Shown one piece after another: positions 1 through 9,300 of a stretch of 11,787 nucleotides of DNA. Each line of letters begins with the position of its first letter. Position 1 is the first letter of the stretch. The notes under the pieces were generated by a model. It did not search any database. It had not been told where the DNA came from and was given only the letters and a program-made list of their open reading frames with translations. The position numbers were made by a program, and so were the translations under genes. The stretch comes from an uncultured Bacteroides sp. (lineage in GTDB: Bacteria; Bacteroidota; Bacteroidia; Bacteroidales; Bacteroidaceae), in contig CAKUYM010000110.1 of assembly GCA_934716785.1 (NCBI GenBank), positions 1-11,787 on the forward strand, read 5' to 3'.

Positions 1-2504
1 GTATACGCGTTGACCGAACCGGCCTTGTGGTCCTGCATGGATGACGCCCAATTCTTCTTGAATGTGACGGACGCACATGCGGGGACGTTGTCAAACATGA
101 TGAACCTCTTCGTGGTGGTCGAGCCGTCAGCGTAGGTGATGACGGATTTCGTCTTGTTGACCTTGCACTTCTCGTTCCATTCCCAGTATTTCTTGGAGGA
201 TGTGCCCTGACCGCCCATCTCCGTATTCGTGATGGTCACGTTCCGTGACGGACGGTTCACGAACTGCATCTCAAGCGTTCCCACCCTCTTTGCCGTATCG
301 TCATAGGACGGGAACTTGTTGTCGAATACGAAGACGTTCATTTTAGCCCTTATGGCATCGAAGTCCAGTTGTGTCGCCATCGCGTCATAAAGGCTGTTCC
401 TCTCGCTTTCTTCGACCTTCTCATCCGTACCGGGCAGCCAGTTGATGTAGTTCTTGTGCACGGCATTGGAGCCAAGCCCGGTCTCGTATATGCGGATTCC
501 GTAAATGTCCACATCGGCATAGTCGGAGCCTATGACCATGTCCCCGTTTTGCGCCCAGTAGTCGTTTGACTCGTAGAGGAAGGTGCGGTTCTTCTTTCCG
601 TTGATATAGATGGAACAGAGGTTGAATCCCGCACTCCCGTACATGTTCGGTGAGATGGTCATGGCTATCCTGACACGCACGCCATCATCGGTCGGGATTG
701 ATTGCAGCTCCTCATTCTTGAGGGACTGGCTGCACGGCCAGATGCTGTTCGCATAGATGTTGAGTCCGGTAAATCCCTTTCCGTCCGGCACGGACATGGT
801 TATGACGGGTTCGGAATAGTCGGTGACATTGTAGATCCTGTAATCCAGCTCAACGGTCTTGCCGCTACGTGCGCTCTCCGCTTCAAAGGGCTTGTAGCCG
901 ATATCCAACAGGCTTCCGGCCATCATCCTCAGTATGCGGTTCCCGTCACTGTCCACGGTCCATCCGTCATTGCTCCAGTTCATGCCTTCCCATTCCGCGT
1001 CTATCGGGGAACCGTCAATCTCATTGATGACCTTCCGGTAATTGGACTGGCTGTTGGTGCGTGTACGGGGATTCATGTAGAATACGGCACCGGTCGTGGC
1101 GGAGAAACCGGAAGAGTTGCCCACCGGGAATGTCATGGTGTCGGTCAGGGGCTTCCCGTTGTCCGATACGGAGACGGAGATTTCGAAATCCGTGTCATCG
1201 ACAGTCTCGATCTCCATCGCATAGGAGAAGCTGTTTCTCGTGTTGGTGGGTATCGTGCTCTCCTCGCTGGTATATACGACAAGGTCGCCCATCCTGATGG
1301 AGAACGTGCCGCCCGTAGCCGTGGCATCGCCATCATAGACGGAATATTCGAAAAGCTTGTTGTTCGCCCAGTTGGAGGCCTTCTCGGAAAGGTTGTTCAC
1401 GCACATCAGCTTCACCTGCTCGCCCTCCGATGCGCACATGATGTTGAAGGACACCGTCTTGGTCTTGATGGTGCCGTCGGAGTTCTCAAGGTAGGCGGAC
1501 AGCCTGTACACCCCCGTCTGTCCGGGATGGTCCACGGTGAAGTTCAGGGCTGTGTCCGTATAGATGGCGCTTCCCAGCACCTGCTCATACGCCTTGACAT
1601 AGTTCTCCCCCTCAAGAGTGACCTTGAGCGTCTTGTTCACATTCCCGGAAATGTAGAGGGGGATGGAAATCGCTCCGGAGTATAATGCCCACCACTGGAA
1701 GGTATCCGCCTTGACGGACAATGATGTCATCGTGACATTGTAGGTATAAGCCGGAGTGACCTGCCCGGTCACCTCACCGGTTATCTTGACCATGACCGAA
1801 TTGGCTCCATTCGCAAGGTACTCGGCTATGTCGACCTTTGTGGCGGTGATGGAATTGACCATCAGGGTCTTTATAAGGGTATAGTCCGTACTTGCGGAGT
1901 TCTTTATGAATATCTCGCACTTGCCGCGCTCACCGGTATTCTCGTAAGGGTCGTTGTAGCTGTAGCGTTCCTGTGAGATGAACGTGAAGTTGAGCACGCA
2001 CGGCTCACCCTTCTGGGACGTGAAGGACTTGTCGCCATTATTCTGGACGCGGATGTAGTATTGGACTCCGGTCGTGGAGTCAAGACGGAGATAGATATCG
2101 TTGACGGAATTCTGCAAACTGCCGATTTCTTCCGTATGGGATGCGAGGGTCTCCTTGTCCGCATCGGTAAAGTCGTTGCTGGAAAGCCCCTTGCCCTCCT
2201 CCTTGTCGACCTTGCCACGGATAAGCCCGCGCAGTTCCGTGTCATCGTAGCCCGCCCCGCCACCGGCAAGGGGATAGTCCGTCCATTCGCCATTTTTATA
2301 CTGGTATTCCCGGTCCGTCTCCTTTACGTAAACGACACAGCCTTCCGTCAGCCGGTCGGCCGTAATGGCGTTCCTCCCGTCAATGGTGGACACCTCCTTG
2401 TGCCCGCCTTTCCCGTAAATGGAATAGTGGGTAGGATATTTGTCATCACCGGTACCCGGCACTATGGGGGAATATACATTCGTTCCCTTCAATTCTTCGC
2501 TCAT
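1..2504 (-). CDS. Large phage tail-tip/fibre protein with LamG-like domain (C-terminus cut by window edge)
   Basis: I translated this frame by hand from the ATG at 2504 to the window edge: it is open for 834 codons plus two bases, so the protein is incomplete. The start overlaps the hub gene stop as ATGA, implying translational coupling. Residues 1-75 form an N-terminal segment (GKGGHKEVSTIDGRNAI, then a VVYVKETDREYQY strand) of a style I remember from Bacteroidales phage tail proteins; it probably attaches the protein to the tail tip. Residues 80-125 look helical. Residues about 130-460 are beta-rich and read as two or three Ig-like repeats. Residues about 462-695 look like a LamG/concanavalin-type jelly roll: FYMNPRTRTN, GMNWSNDGW, SIYINGKKNRTF, then DIYGIRIYETGLG followed by NYINWLPG. 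Such domains often bind glycans, so contact with host capsule or surface polysaccharide is the inferred role. Residues 696-834 form another domain with NTEMGGQGTSSKKYW at 759. The role is inferred, not shown. Confidence 0.85.
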   Translation of the reverse strand, partial: MSEELKGTNVYSPIVPGTGDDKYPTHYSIYGKGGHKEVSTIDGRNAITADRLTEGCVVYVKETDREYQYKNGEWTDYPLAGGGAGYDDTELRGLIRGKVDKEEGKGLSSNDFTDADKETLASHTEEIGSLQNSVNDIYLRLDSTTGVQYYIRVQNNGDKSFTSQKGEPCVLNFTFISQERYSYNDPYENTGERGKCEIFIKNSASTDYTLIKTLMVNSITATKVDIAEYLANGANSVMVKITGEVTGQVTPAYTYNVTMTSLSVKADTFQWWALYSGAISIPLYISGNVNKTLKVTLEGENYVKAYEQVLGSAIYTDTALNFTVDHPGQTGVYRLSAYLENSDGTIKTKTVSFNIMCASEGEQVKLMCVNNLSEKASNWANNKLFEYSVYDGDATATGGTFSIRMGDLVVYTSEESTIPTNTRNSFSYAMEIETVDDTDFEISVSVSDNGKPLTDTMTFPVGNSSGFSATTGAVFYMNPRTRTNSQSNYRKVINEIDGSPIDAEWEGMNWSNDGWTVDSDGNRILRMMAGSLLDIGYKPFEAESARSGKTVELDYRIYNVTDYSEPVITMSVPDGKGFTGLNIYANSIWPCSQSLKNEELQSIPTDDGVRVRIAMTISPNMYGSAGFNLCSIYINGKKNRTFLYESNDYWAQNGDMVIGSDYADVDIYGIRIYETGLGSNAVHKNYINWLPGTDEKVEESERNSLYDAMATQLDFDAIRAKMNVFVFDNKFPSYDDTAKRVGTLEMQFVNRPSRNVTITNTEMGGQGTSSKKYWEWNEKCKVNKTKSVITYADGSTTTKRFIMFDNVPACASVTFKKNWASSMQDHKAGSVNAY

Positions 2505-5500
2505 CTTACCTCAATATTCAATACACCCGTCTGGATGTTGTTCAAACGATAAATAGTATAGCTCTCCTTGTAGCCGTAGGCGTTGGTTATCTCACGTACC
2601 TCCTCCGTCCAGTCAGTATTGCGTAACCCGCCAATCCAGAACTGGATGCCGGACGCCATGGATGTCGGAAGGATGTAGTAGGGATACTTGCCGCCCGTGC
2701 AATCGAACACGGTGGAAGCCTGCGCCCGGACAGCCCACGCGCTTGACAGGGACAATATCCCGTCATTGTCGAGCGAGGAATTGGCGGACACCCCGTAATA
2801 CTTCCTCAACTTGAATTGCGCGGATACGGACTTCGCGTACGCCTGTTCGCCCTGCACGGCTTTCAGGGTATAGACCGTGTCGGTCGTGACACCCGTATAT
2901 TGCCTTGACCTGCTCCCGACCGGAAGGGATTCGTTGTTGATTGACTGCGACTCGATGTCCCGGTCGTATGTCCATGAGAGGTTGACGGTCTGTGAACTGC
3001 CCTTCTCATACGTCCCGCCACCGGACAGCGACATAGTGAACGGGAATACCTTCGACATGAGTCGCGACACCTGTGCAGGCAGGGTGGTATCGACCGCCCA
3101 TTCCGATGCTCCGGCAGGACGCACAAGCAGGACGTCCGTATCGGATATCCCATCGGCTTCGCCAGCTACATTGTCCAACCCGCCCAATGTCGCGGCACCG
3201 GTCACTTCCGTGCTCAATTCCTCTACGAGGGCATCCGTATTTTCCTCTGTGATGTTGTCCCCGAACTCCCCCGACAGCAGGGCGATCTGCGGCTCCATGA
3301 CCGCTTCCTTGCGCACGACAAGACCGTTGTTGGCTTCAACCAGTTCATCGGAGACCAGACCCTTCCGGAAGGCTATCCGTCCGGAAGCGGTATCGTCATT
3401 TAACCGGCTGAGCGCACGTCCGGAGATTTCGTTGATGATCCTCTTTGCCGAAAAGGTATTACGGTCGGAAGGAAGCGTCCTGTCATTGACTCCTATGACA
3501 TACACGCCCGTTCCGCCACCGCCAACTACGGAACCGGAATAAGTCTGTCCTTTATATGTGAGGGAATCGAGCTTGCTCTCTATCTCGCCTATGCGGGAAT
3601 ATGTGGCTGTCTCGCCCACCGTATATACGGGATGGTCGTAGGGTATATCCAATGCCCATTCAAAACCGATAATGCGGGATTGCCGTCCTTCGGGAAAATA
3701 AGCCTTGTTAATCAGGTTTACCTTGGCACCGACCTCGTATGTACGGATATTGCCGTTGTCATAGATGAAATCCGCGTCCATCTCGCAATCATAGGTGGAC
3801 GGATCAATCATCGTCTTCCTTACATGCTCCTTTGTCTTTTTGAGTAGATCCCGTTCCGCGTCTGGTGACATCTGTTCGGAGATGAACGCGGGATCAAAGC
3901 CGTAAAGGATATAAGTGTCGGAAGCCTGCGGGTAGAGCGTATCATCAGGCAGGTAGCGTCCGTAATCCTCGTTGCGGACTATCTCGAATGTGGTGCCGGT
4001 ATCGTCACTCTCCTTTAGGTTGAGTGCGAAGTCAAGCCCGGCAAGTTTGCCAGTCTGGAATATCAGGCGCAGTTCATCCAAAAGGAAGTCCTCTGTGAAG
4101 TTTTTTAGTCCGGTATCCTTGAATGTGTAGATGCGGTATTTGTTCCCTGTCTTGTTCCCGTCCTCATCCTCTTCGTCCTTCTCGTCATAGCTGACACCGG
4201 ATATGGAACCGGTATATTTAGGATATTCATCCTCGAATATGACTATCTCTTCGATGGCTTCCTCTTCCGGCATCTCCACATTGTCCGGATCGTCATAGCG
4301 CTCATCCCCGATGTCGATACGTTCACCGGTCGGGCTGTATCTGTAAGCGTCCACATAGGGAATACCTTCCGGCAGCATGAGACGCTTCTGTACCACACCG
4401 TTCAGGGTCAGTTCCTTGTCGTCCTTGCTGAAATAGTTGTCGGGTACCTTGCCCTTGATGATGTTGCCGATGGTGTACATATCGCCCAAGGAAGCTGTTA
4501 CGCTTTCGGGTAGGCGGATGACATTCGAGCTGTCACCTGTGAGCAAGTCCGGGTTATAGACGACATCGAATGTCTGTCCGGCATTGGTACCGGAAAGGAA
4601 TGTCACCGAAGCGTTTGCCCCTATATTCTCACAATGCAATGAAAGACTGCCATTATATTCAACATATATTCCTGCATTATTGGAATATTCCAACTTTATA
4701 GAAAGCCGGCAATTCTGAATATTCTCCTTTAGCGCAAAAGCCATATCTTCAAGCTTAAGCACCGGCCAATTGTCTACGTCTTTTACTACCAACTCGCCCA
4801 GTTCTATCTTTTCGCTCTTATCAAGCGAATTATACTCCAATGTGAAAACGGCTTTTAGGTCAGAATTTGCATGGGGTGTAGTCTGATAGTAGACATTTAT
4901 GGAAGCGCCATTTGCTTTGAACAAATAGTTTCCCGCTTTCAGGCTATCGGCAACGTCTACGGTATATTTTCTTGGATATTCCGGATGGTATGTATCCGTA
5001 TGCTTTATGCTAATATCAATATCAGCCCCCTTTATTTGAGAACTGGCAGGAAAGTATTTGTTGCTCAATGCTCTTGCCGTATCGGATATGTCCCGACCGG
5101 CAACCTCTTTCACGTCAAATATCAGACTCTTCCGGTAGCTGGCGGGAATGTTGCGGGTTGAACCGAAAGCATATACGCGGGTGGCGTATGTGGTCTGACT
5201 GTCACTGCGTGTCATGGAGTTGACGTTCACATTCTCCGTGTCCGTCAAGTCACCGGCTTTGAAGTCTACCGGGGAACTGTACTCGCAACGCCCGAAATGG
5301 ATGATGTTTTCCGTTATCCACCATTCGCACTCCCACGTCTCCGCCATCTGGGTAAGAGCGTCAATCAGGTTGACGTTATCATAGGAAACGAGCTTGGAAG
5401 TGTTTTCTACCGTACTGTCAATCTCGTATGTGAACTCTTCCTCCCTGAACTTGTAACTGAGCGCTTTCAGGTTGGCAAGAAGGACATTCAAATGCGTGTC

Positions 5501-5842
5501 AAGTGGGGCGGTAAGATTCCAGCCGGCTTCACGCCCGGTCGTCTCCGGTGTGTAGAAGAACTTCTTGTTCTTCCATTTCCAGTAATAGGCATCCAACCGG
5601 AGTTCATAGTCATAGGCACCGGTAGTCGTGTTGTAGACGGGTTTGTACAGGTCCACAAGCTCGAATATGCCCAGTTCATTGTCTATCCCGTCTCCCAACT
5701 GGAAATATACGGGACTGGCAAGGGAAAACTTCAAGGTGATGTAGTCCTCCTTCATCAACAGGAACTTCCTCTTACTACCTTCGTTGATCGGAGTAGAGAA
5801 ACGGATATTGCCGGATATGTCTTTGATGTCTACTGATTGCAT
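2501..5842 (-). CDS. Baseplate hub / tail-tip protein (Tal-like, prophage tail endopeptidase-type), 1113 aa
   Basis: This is the gene expected after the distal tail gene: a hub that closes the tube and carries fibres. Residues 1-270 resemble the N-terminal hub region of siphophage tail proteins, including the helix-strand unit YDNVNLIDALTQMAETWECE at 154-173 followed by WW and IIHFGR. Residues about 267-411 are encoded by an A+T-rich stretch and look like an inserted beta domain. Residues 412-760 return to hub-like sequence, with an acidic loop at 553-566 (DEKDEEDEDGNKTG). A glycine-rich hinge (GGGGTGVYVIG, about 770-780) leads to FSAKRI and SRLNDDTASGRIAF, a segment I remember from Bacteroidales phage structural proteins. 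Residues 932-1113 are a C-terminal module with an Ig-like part (TVNLSWTYDRDI, then TDTVYTLKAVQG) and a terminal part (DCTGGKYPYY, YRLNNIQTG). No protease or lysozyme active site is evident, so endopeptidase activity is not claimed. The ATG at 5842 follows an 82-base gap with hairpins; no strong Shine-Dalgarno is seen. Confidence 0.85.
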   Translation of the reverse strand: MQSVDIKDISGNIRFSTPINEGSKRKFLLMKEDYITLKFSLASPVYFQLGDGIDNELGIFELVDLYKPVYNTTTGAYDYELRLDAYYWKWKNKKFFYTPETTGREAGWNLTAPLDTHLNVLLANLKALSYKFREEEFTYEIDSTVENTSKLVSYDNVNLIDALTQMAETWECEWWITENIIHFGRCEYSSPVDFKAGDLTDTENVNVNSMTRSDSQTTYATRVYAFGSTRNIPASYRKSLIFDVKEVAGRDISDTARALSNKYFPASSQIKGADIDISIKHTDTYHPEYPRKYTVDVADSLKAGNYLFKANGASINVYYQTTPHANSDLKAVFTLEYNSLDKSEKIELGELVVKDVDNWPVLKLEDMAFALKENIQNCRLSIKLEYSNNAGIYVEYNGSLSLHCENIGANASVTFLSGTNAGQTFDVVYNPDLLTGDSSNVIRLPESVTASLGDMYTIGNIIKGKVPDNYFSKDDKELTLNGVVQKRLMLPEGIPYVDAYRYSPTGERIDIGDERYDDPDNVEMPEEEAIEEIVIFEDEYPKYTGSISGVSYDEKDEEDEDGNKTGNKYRIYTFKDTGLKNFTEDFLLDELRLIFQTGKLAGLDFALNLKESDDTGTTFEIVRNEDYGRYLPDDTLYPQASDTYILYGFDPAFISEQMSPDAERDLLKKTKEHVRKTMIDPSTYDCEMDADFIYDNGNIRTYEVGAKVNLINKAYFPEGRQSRIIGFEWALDIPYDHPVYTVGETATYSRIGEIESKLDSLTYKGQTYSGSVVGGGGTGVYVIGVNDRTLPSDRNTFSAKRIINEISGRALSRLNDDTASGRIAFRKGLVSDELVEANNGLVVRKEAVMEPQIALLSGEFGDNITEENTDALVEELSTEVTGAATLGGLDNVAGEADGISDTDVLLVRPAGASEWAVDTTLPAQVSRLMSKVFPFTMSLSGGGTYEKGSSQTVNLSWTYDRDIESQSINNESLPVGSRSRQYTGVTTDTVYTLKAVQGEQAYAKSVSAQFKLRKYYGVSANSSLDNDGILSLSSAWAVRAQASTVFDCTGGKYPYYILPTSMASGIQFWIGGLRNTDWTEEVREITNAYGYKESYTIYRLNNIQTGVLNIEVR

Positions 5843-5862
5843 AACACATCAAAGTTCGGAGA

Positions 5863-5893
5863 TAAAATAAAGAGTGCCCAATTTTGAGCACTC
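5863..5893 (-). terminator. Intrinsic terminator-like hairpin between distal tail and hub genes
   Basis: On the minus strand GAGTGCTC (5893-5886) pairs with GGGCACTC (5879-5872) around an AAAATT loop. The stem is 8 bp with one G-T wobble and is followed at once by TTTATTTTA. This is the form of a Rho-independent terminator for leftward transcription. The plus-strand side has no T-run after the stem, so it should act in one direction only. It lies about 20 bases upstream of the hub start, inside what otherwise looks like one operon, so it may be leaky, attenuating or regulated by antitermination. Function is inferred from sequence only. Confidence 0.6.
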
Positions 5894-5900
5894 GTAGATA

Positions 5901-5920
5901 CAACAATTATTCTATTGTTG
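5901..5920. repeat. Perfect 7-bp inverted repeat just after the distal tail gene stop
   Basis: CAACAAT (5901-5907) and ATTGTTG (5914-5920) are perfect inverted copies around a six-base spacer. The repeat starts four bases after the TAA of the 140-residue gene in the direction of transcription and is followed seven bases later by the terminator-like hairpin. The stem is A+T-rich and weak alone. It could protect the 3' end of the upstream message, act as a protein binding site, or be a mosaic junction; the sequence does not decide. Confidence 0.5.
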
Positions 5921-5924
5921 GAAT

Positions 5925-6347
5925 TTAAGTTCTGTTTGTCGGATTCGGTTCACAGAACTTCATTGAGCATTTGCCGAATGTTCTATCTGAACTCTGTGCA
6001 TAGGTGATACTCTTACCAAGATAAATCAGATGATAGACATCGTTACTATTAGCCGGAATCTGAATGTCAACCGTACCTTTATACAGTTCTTCAAAGAAGG
6101 ACTTTTTCTTTGTCTGATAGTCTGATTGTGAATTACCTTCTATGGTAAAAGATAGAGTAATCTCCCTCTCATCCAATTTGGAGTTGGCAGTTATTACCCG
6201 CTTCCCATGTTCCAAACGAGATTTGTTTTCTATAAATTCTTTCATAGGAGCTGATGCCCCAATCGAATCAAGAAAATTATCTCCCATTCTGACTCCCCAT
6301 GTTTGAAGAGCGTTTTTGTCATTGATTAATAGTTCATTCATTGTCAT
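5925..6347 (-). CDS. Distal-tail (Dit)-like phage tail protein, 140 aa
   Basis: A small protein coded between the tape measure and hub genes, the usual place of the distal tail protein that forms the adaptor ring between tail tube and tip. The middle and end have the alternating strands of a Dit-type beta sandwich: DEREITLSFTIEG at about 60-72, KKKSFFEELYKG, VDIQIPANSNDVYHLIYLG, then the terminal signature DRTFGKCSMKFCEPNPTNR. The length fits only a minimal Dit core; many Dit proteins are around twice as long with an added carbohydrate-binding or C-terminal domain, which is absent here. The start at 6347 sits one base after the tape measure stop (TAGTATG), implying coupled translation. A second ATG two codons downstream could also serve. 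Assignment rests on position and fold-like pattern rather than a search. Confidence 0.7.
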   Translation of the reverse strand: MTMNELLINDKNALQTWGVRMGDNFLDSIGASAPMKEFIENKSRLEHGKRVITANSKLDEREITLSFTIEGNSQSDYQTKKKSFFEELYKGTVDIQIPANSNDVYHLIYLGKSITYAQSSDRTFGKCSMKFCEPNPTNRT

Positions 6348-6348
6348 A

Positions 6349-9300
6349 CTACTTTGTTGATAATCCTTTGGTGTTGTTTTTAACGTCTGCGATATCCCTC
6401 TGTATTTGCTGGATTGGCTTTATTATTGCTCCGGTATTCTCTGAAATCTGTACAAGTTCGAGATAAGAATTAGCTATCAAATCACGGGTATCATCAGCGA
6501 TATTACGAACCTCGGTGTTTACACGGAGGATATCATCGGTTTTCATGGTAAGCAGGTTTAGTGATTGCGTTTGGAAGGCATTCTGATTCTTTATCTCTTC
6601 ACCGGAAATCTGTAAAGCGGTAAAACGCCCGTTCAGCTCATCAATGGAATCCTGTGAAGCAGTTGCGAAGCCTTTCTTCGTGGATTCTTGGGAAGAAGAA
6701 CCGTTTTGCTTTAAGTCGATTCCTGCACTCTGTAAATAACCCTTAACTTGTTCCATGATGTTTTCTAAAATAGGTATATTCTCTTCATAGTTATTTACGA
6801 GTCCATTTGTCTTTTCCGCAACTTTTTTCATCAGTTCAGTCTCATTAATAGCTCCTTTTGCATATTCTTCATAAAGGGCTGCTATATCATCGCTAAATGA
6901 ACCTACTACTTTGTCAAGCACAATAGTGCGCATCATATCCGAAACGATATCTCTGAATGTATCAGAAGCATAATCCTTGAAGCTATCCAAAGCATCTTTA
7001 CCATTATCAAGCCAATCCCAAAGGCTGTCAACAAAATTGTCAACAAGCGGCTCATACAAGGAACTGACATATTCGTGAAGTTGTTCTATGTATTCGTCAT
7101 ACTTTTCCTTGAGAGTGATTAATGCTTCAAGCGTTTCCTTAGTCTGTCCGACAAGTTTATTGCCATAGTTGTCAATAATGCTCCGGGCAAGTTCCTTGTT
7201 AATCATTCCCTCATTATCGAACAATTCACCAAGTCCATTATTCCTTGCCCATGTAACAAGATCCTCCGTTTTCTGTGACTTGCTACCGATACCCGTTCCT
7301 AAGAATCCGCTGCTCTTCTTACGTGTCTCAACGCGAAGGTTATTGATTGCCGCGGTTTGCCCTTCACCGTAATTGCCTTGTCCCCAAATATTCTTCCATT
7401 TATCCCACCATGACAAGGCGGACAAATTGCCCATCACCCAGTTAACGGCTCCCGTAAGCCAACCGCCACCGCTTTCATTCTGATATATGGCTTGGGATTC
7501 TCCAGCCTTATCCACATAGGCTCGAAAAACTTCATCATGCAAAGCTTTATAATCTCGAAGATTCTGGAGATTATCGGTGGAGAACCAGCTTGCTTCCGCC
7601 TGCTGTGCTTTAAGAGCCGCGATTCGGTATTCATTGACTGCATCGGTCAGAGCATTCAGTTCCTTAACCTTTTCGGCATAGGCTTCATACTGTTTGAATG
7701 CTTTGTTATTGCCCAGTTCACTTATCTTTTGAAGTACTTGGATGGCAGTAGATATGATACCTAAAATGACGGATGCCTTCTCTACTGTGGATATGGCATT
7801 GGCTCCGGTTTGAGCCACTTTGCTAATCCCATCTATTGTTCCGGTTGCGAATAAGGCTACATCACCCATTAGGGAGATGATTTCTCCGGTTTGCCCACCG
7901 ATAGCATCGCCAACACCTTTTATGGCATCAGCAAGTTCATCAACTTTTTCTCTTGCCGTCTTTTCCGCTTTTATGAATTTGTTGTTGGTTTGTTGGTGCT
8001 TGTCTTTGGCGGCATTGTATTTGTTCAAGGCATCAGTAGCAGAAAGATAAATAGTGTCAATCTTCCCTGTTTCAGAATTAAATTTTGTACCTAATACAAC
8101 TTTCTCACCGGAGTTCACTTTATCAAGGTTACTCTTTGCTTCCGCAAGCTCCTTTTCAGCTTCAGCGAGTTCCTTCTGCCTGTCCACGAGAGCCTGAAAC
8201 GGGTTACGGGCATCCAACTCATCCATAATCTCTTGAATGGTGGTCGTGTATTCCCGCAAATCCTCCGGATTAAGCGTTTGGGCAGCAGTCTGTTTGGCAT
8301 TCTCCAACTGTTCAAGCAAAGAGTTGAGCGTTTCAGAGGAAGTGTTTCGCAGATCTTCAAAAGCACGGATATATTCAGGAGATTGCTTGAGTACATCAAA
8401 ATCATGCTTCATCAGTTCTTTTCCCCTGTCAGCGGTCGCTTTCGCAATGCTTCGGTCTATCTTCGCCAATTCATCCGCATCACTGTTCTCCATTGCTCTT
8501 TTACGGGATTCTTGTAATAAGGCAATATCATCATTGAACTTCCTTTCAATCTCCAAACGCTGGTCTGTGTATGAAAGATATCGGTCAGTTAGATCAGTGT
8601 ATGTCTTTTCATTGTTTGCAATGGCGGCTTTATATAGCTCATCAAAGTATTTGGTCTCGCTATCTGACAGTTCAATGCCGGCAGCATCAAAAGATTTTCC
8701 CTTGTTCTCCGGATTGGCATCCCATGCGGCACGGGCATTTTCTATTTTCTTTCGTAGGGCATCCTCTTTCTGTCGGTCGATAGCTTGCATTTCCTTTTCA
8801 AAGTTTAGCTCCATTTCGGCAATGGTCTTGGCAGAGCCTTCATCCATTGCTTTGATACGGGCTTCATCAACCTGCATCTGTAAATCCTCGGCAGAGCGCT
8901 GCTGTTCCAATGCCTGTTTATCAAGAAGGACATTGTATTTGTCTGTCTCCTTGCGGAGTTTTTCGGCTTGATTCTCTTCTTTGGTGAGTTTACTGCCAGT
9001 TAGCCCCCCAAGTTTCTTATATGCTTTTTCGGTTGTCTCTTCCTGTTTTTTAGCTTCTTCATATTGCTTTGAGGTAAACTTGGATTTGTCTTTCTCTATT
9101 TCAGAAAGTTTCTTCTTGGCATCTTCCCAGTCTTTCTTAGCTTTCTCGTAATCTTGCTTGTAGGTTGAGGTTTTACGTGACTTCAACTCTGATTCAAGTA
9201 TATCTATTCTATTTTGCAATTCTGACTCAGTAGTTGTACCTTTCAGAGAACCAACGCCTACATTCAAAGAATACCACTTATTATTCTTTCTTGCTTGTTG

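Noticed and set aside
702..1685. Plus-strand open frame of 327 codons
   Set aside because: It lies wholly antisense to the fibre-like gene, whose minus-strand frame is continuous and has recognisable domain patterns. G+C-rich genes often leave long antisense frames; the product shows no family likeness.
2877..3542. Plus-strand open frame of 221 codons
   Set aside because: Antisense shadow of the hub gene; Ser/Pro/Thr-rich low-complexity product typical of a reversed reading of a real gene.
1..5842. Diversity-generating retroelement target in the fibre or hub C-terminus
   Set aside because: No template repeat, reverse transcriptase or near-duplicate segment with adenine-biased differences is visible in the window, and the fibre gene end is missing.
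5843..5885. Possible Bacteroides-type promoter (GAACTTTG like TAnnTTTG, with TTGG about 20 bases upstream) before the hub gene
   Set aside because: Both boxes deviate from consensus, the upstream box lies within the terminator stem, and the implied start would be almost at the ATG. Too weak to annotate.
8237..8971. Plus-strand open frame of 244 codons
   Set aside because: Antisense shadow of the tape measure coiled coil; the Ser/Phe/Cys-rich product mirrors Lys/Glu/Ala codons on the other strand.
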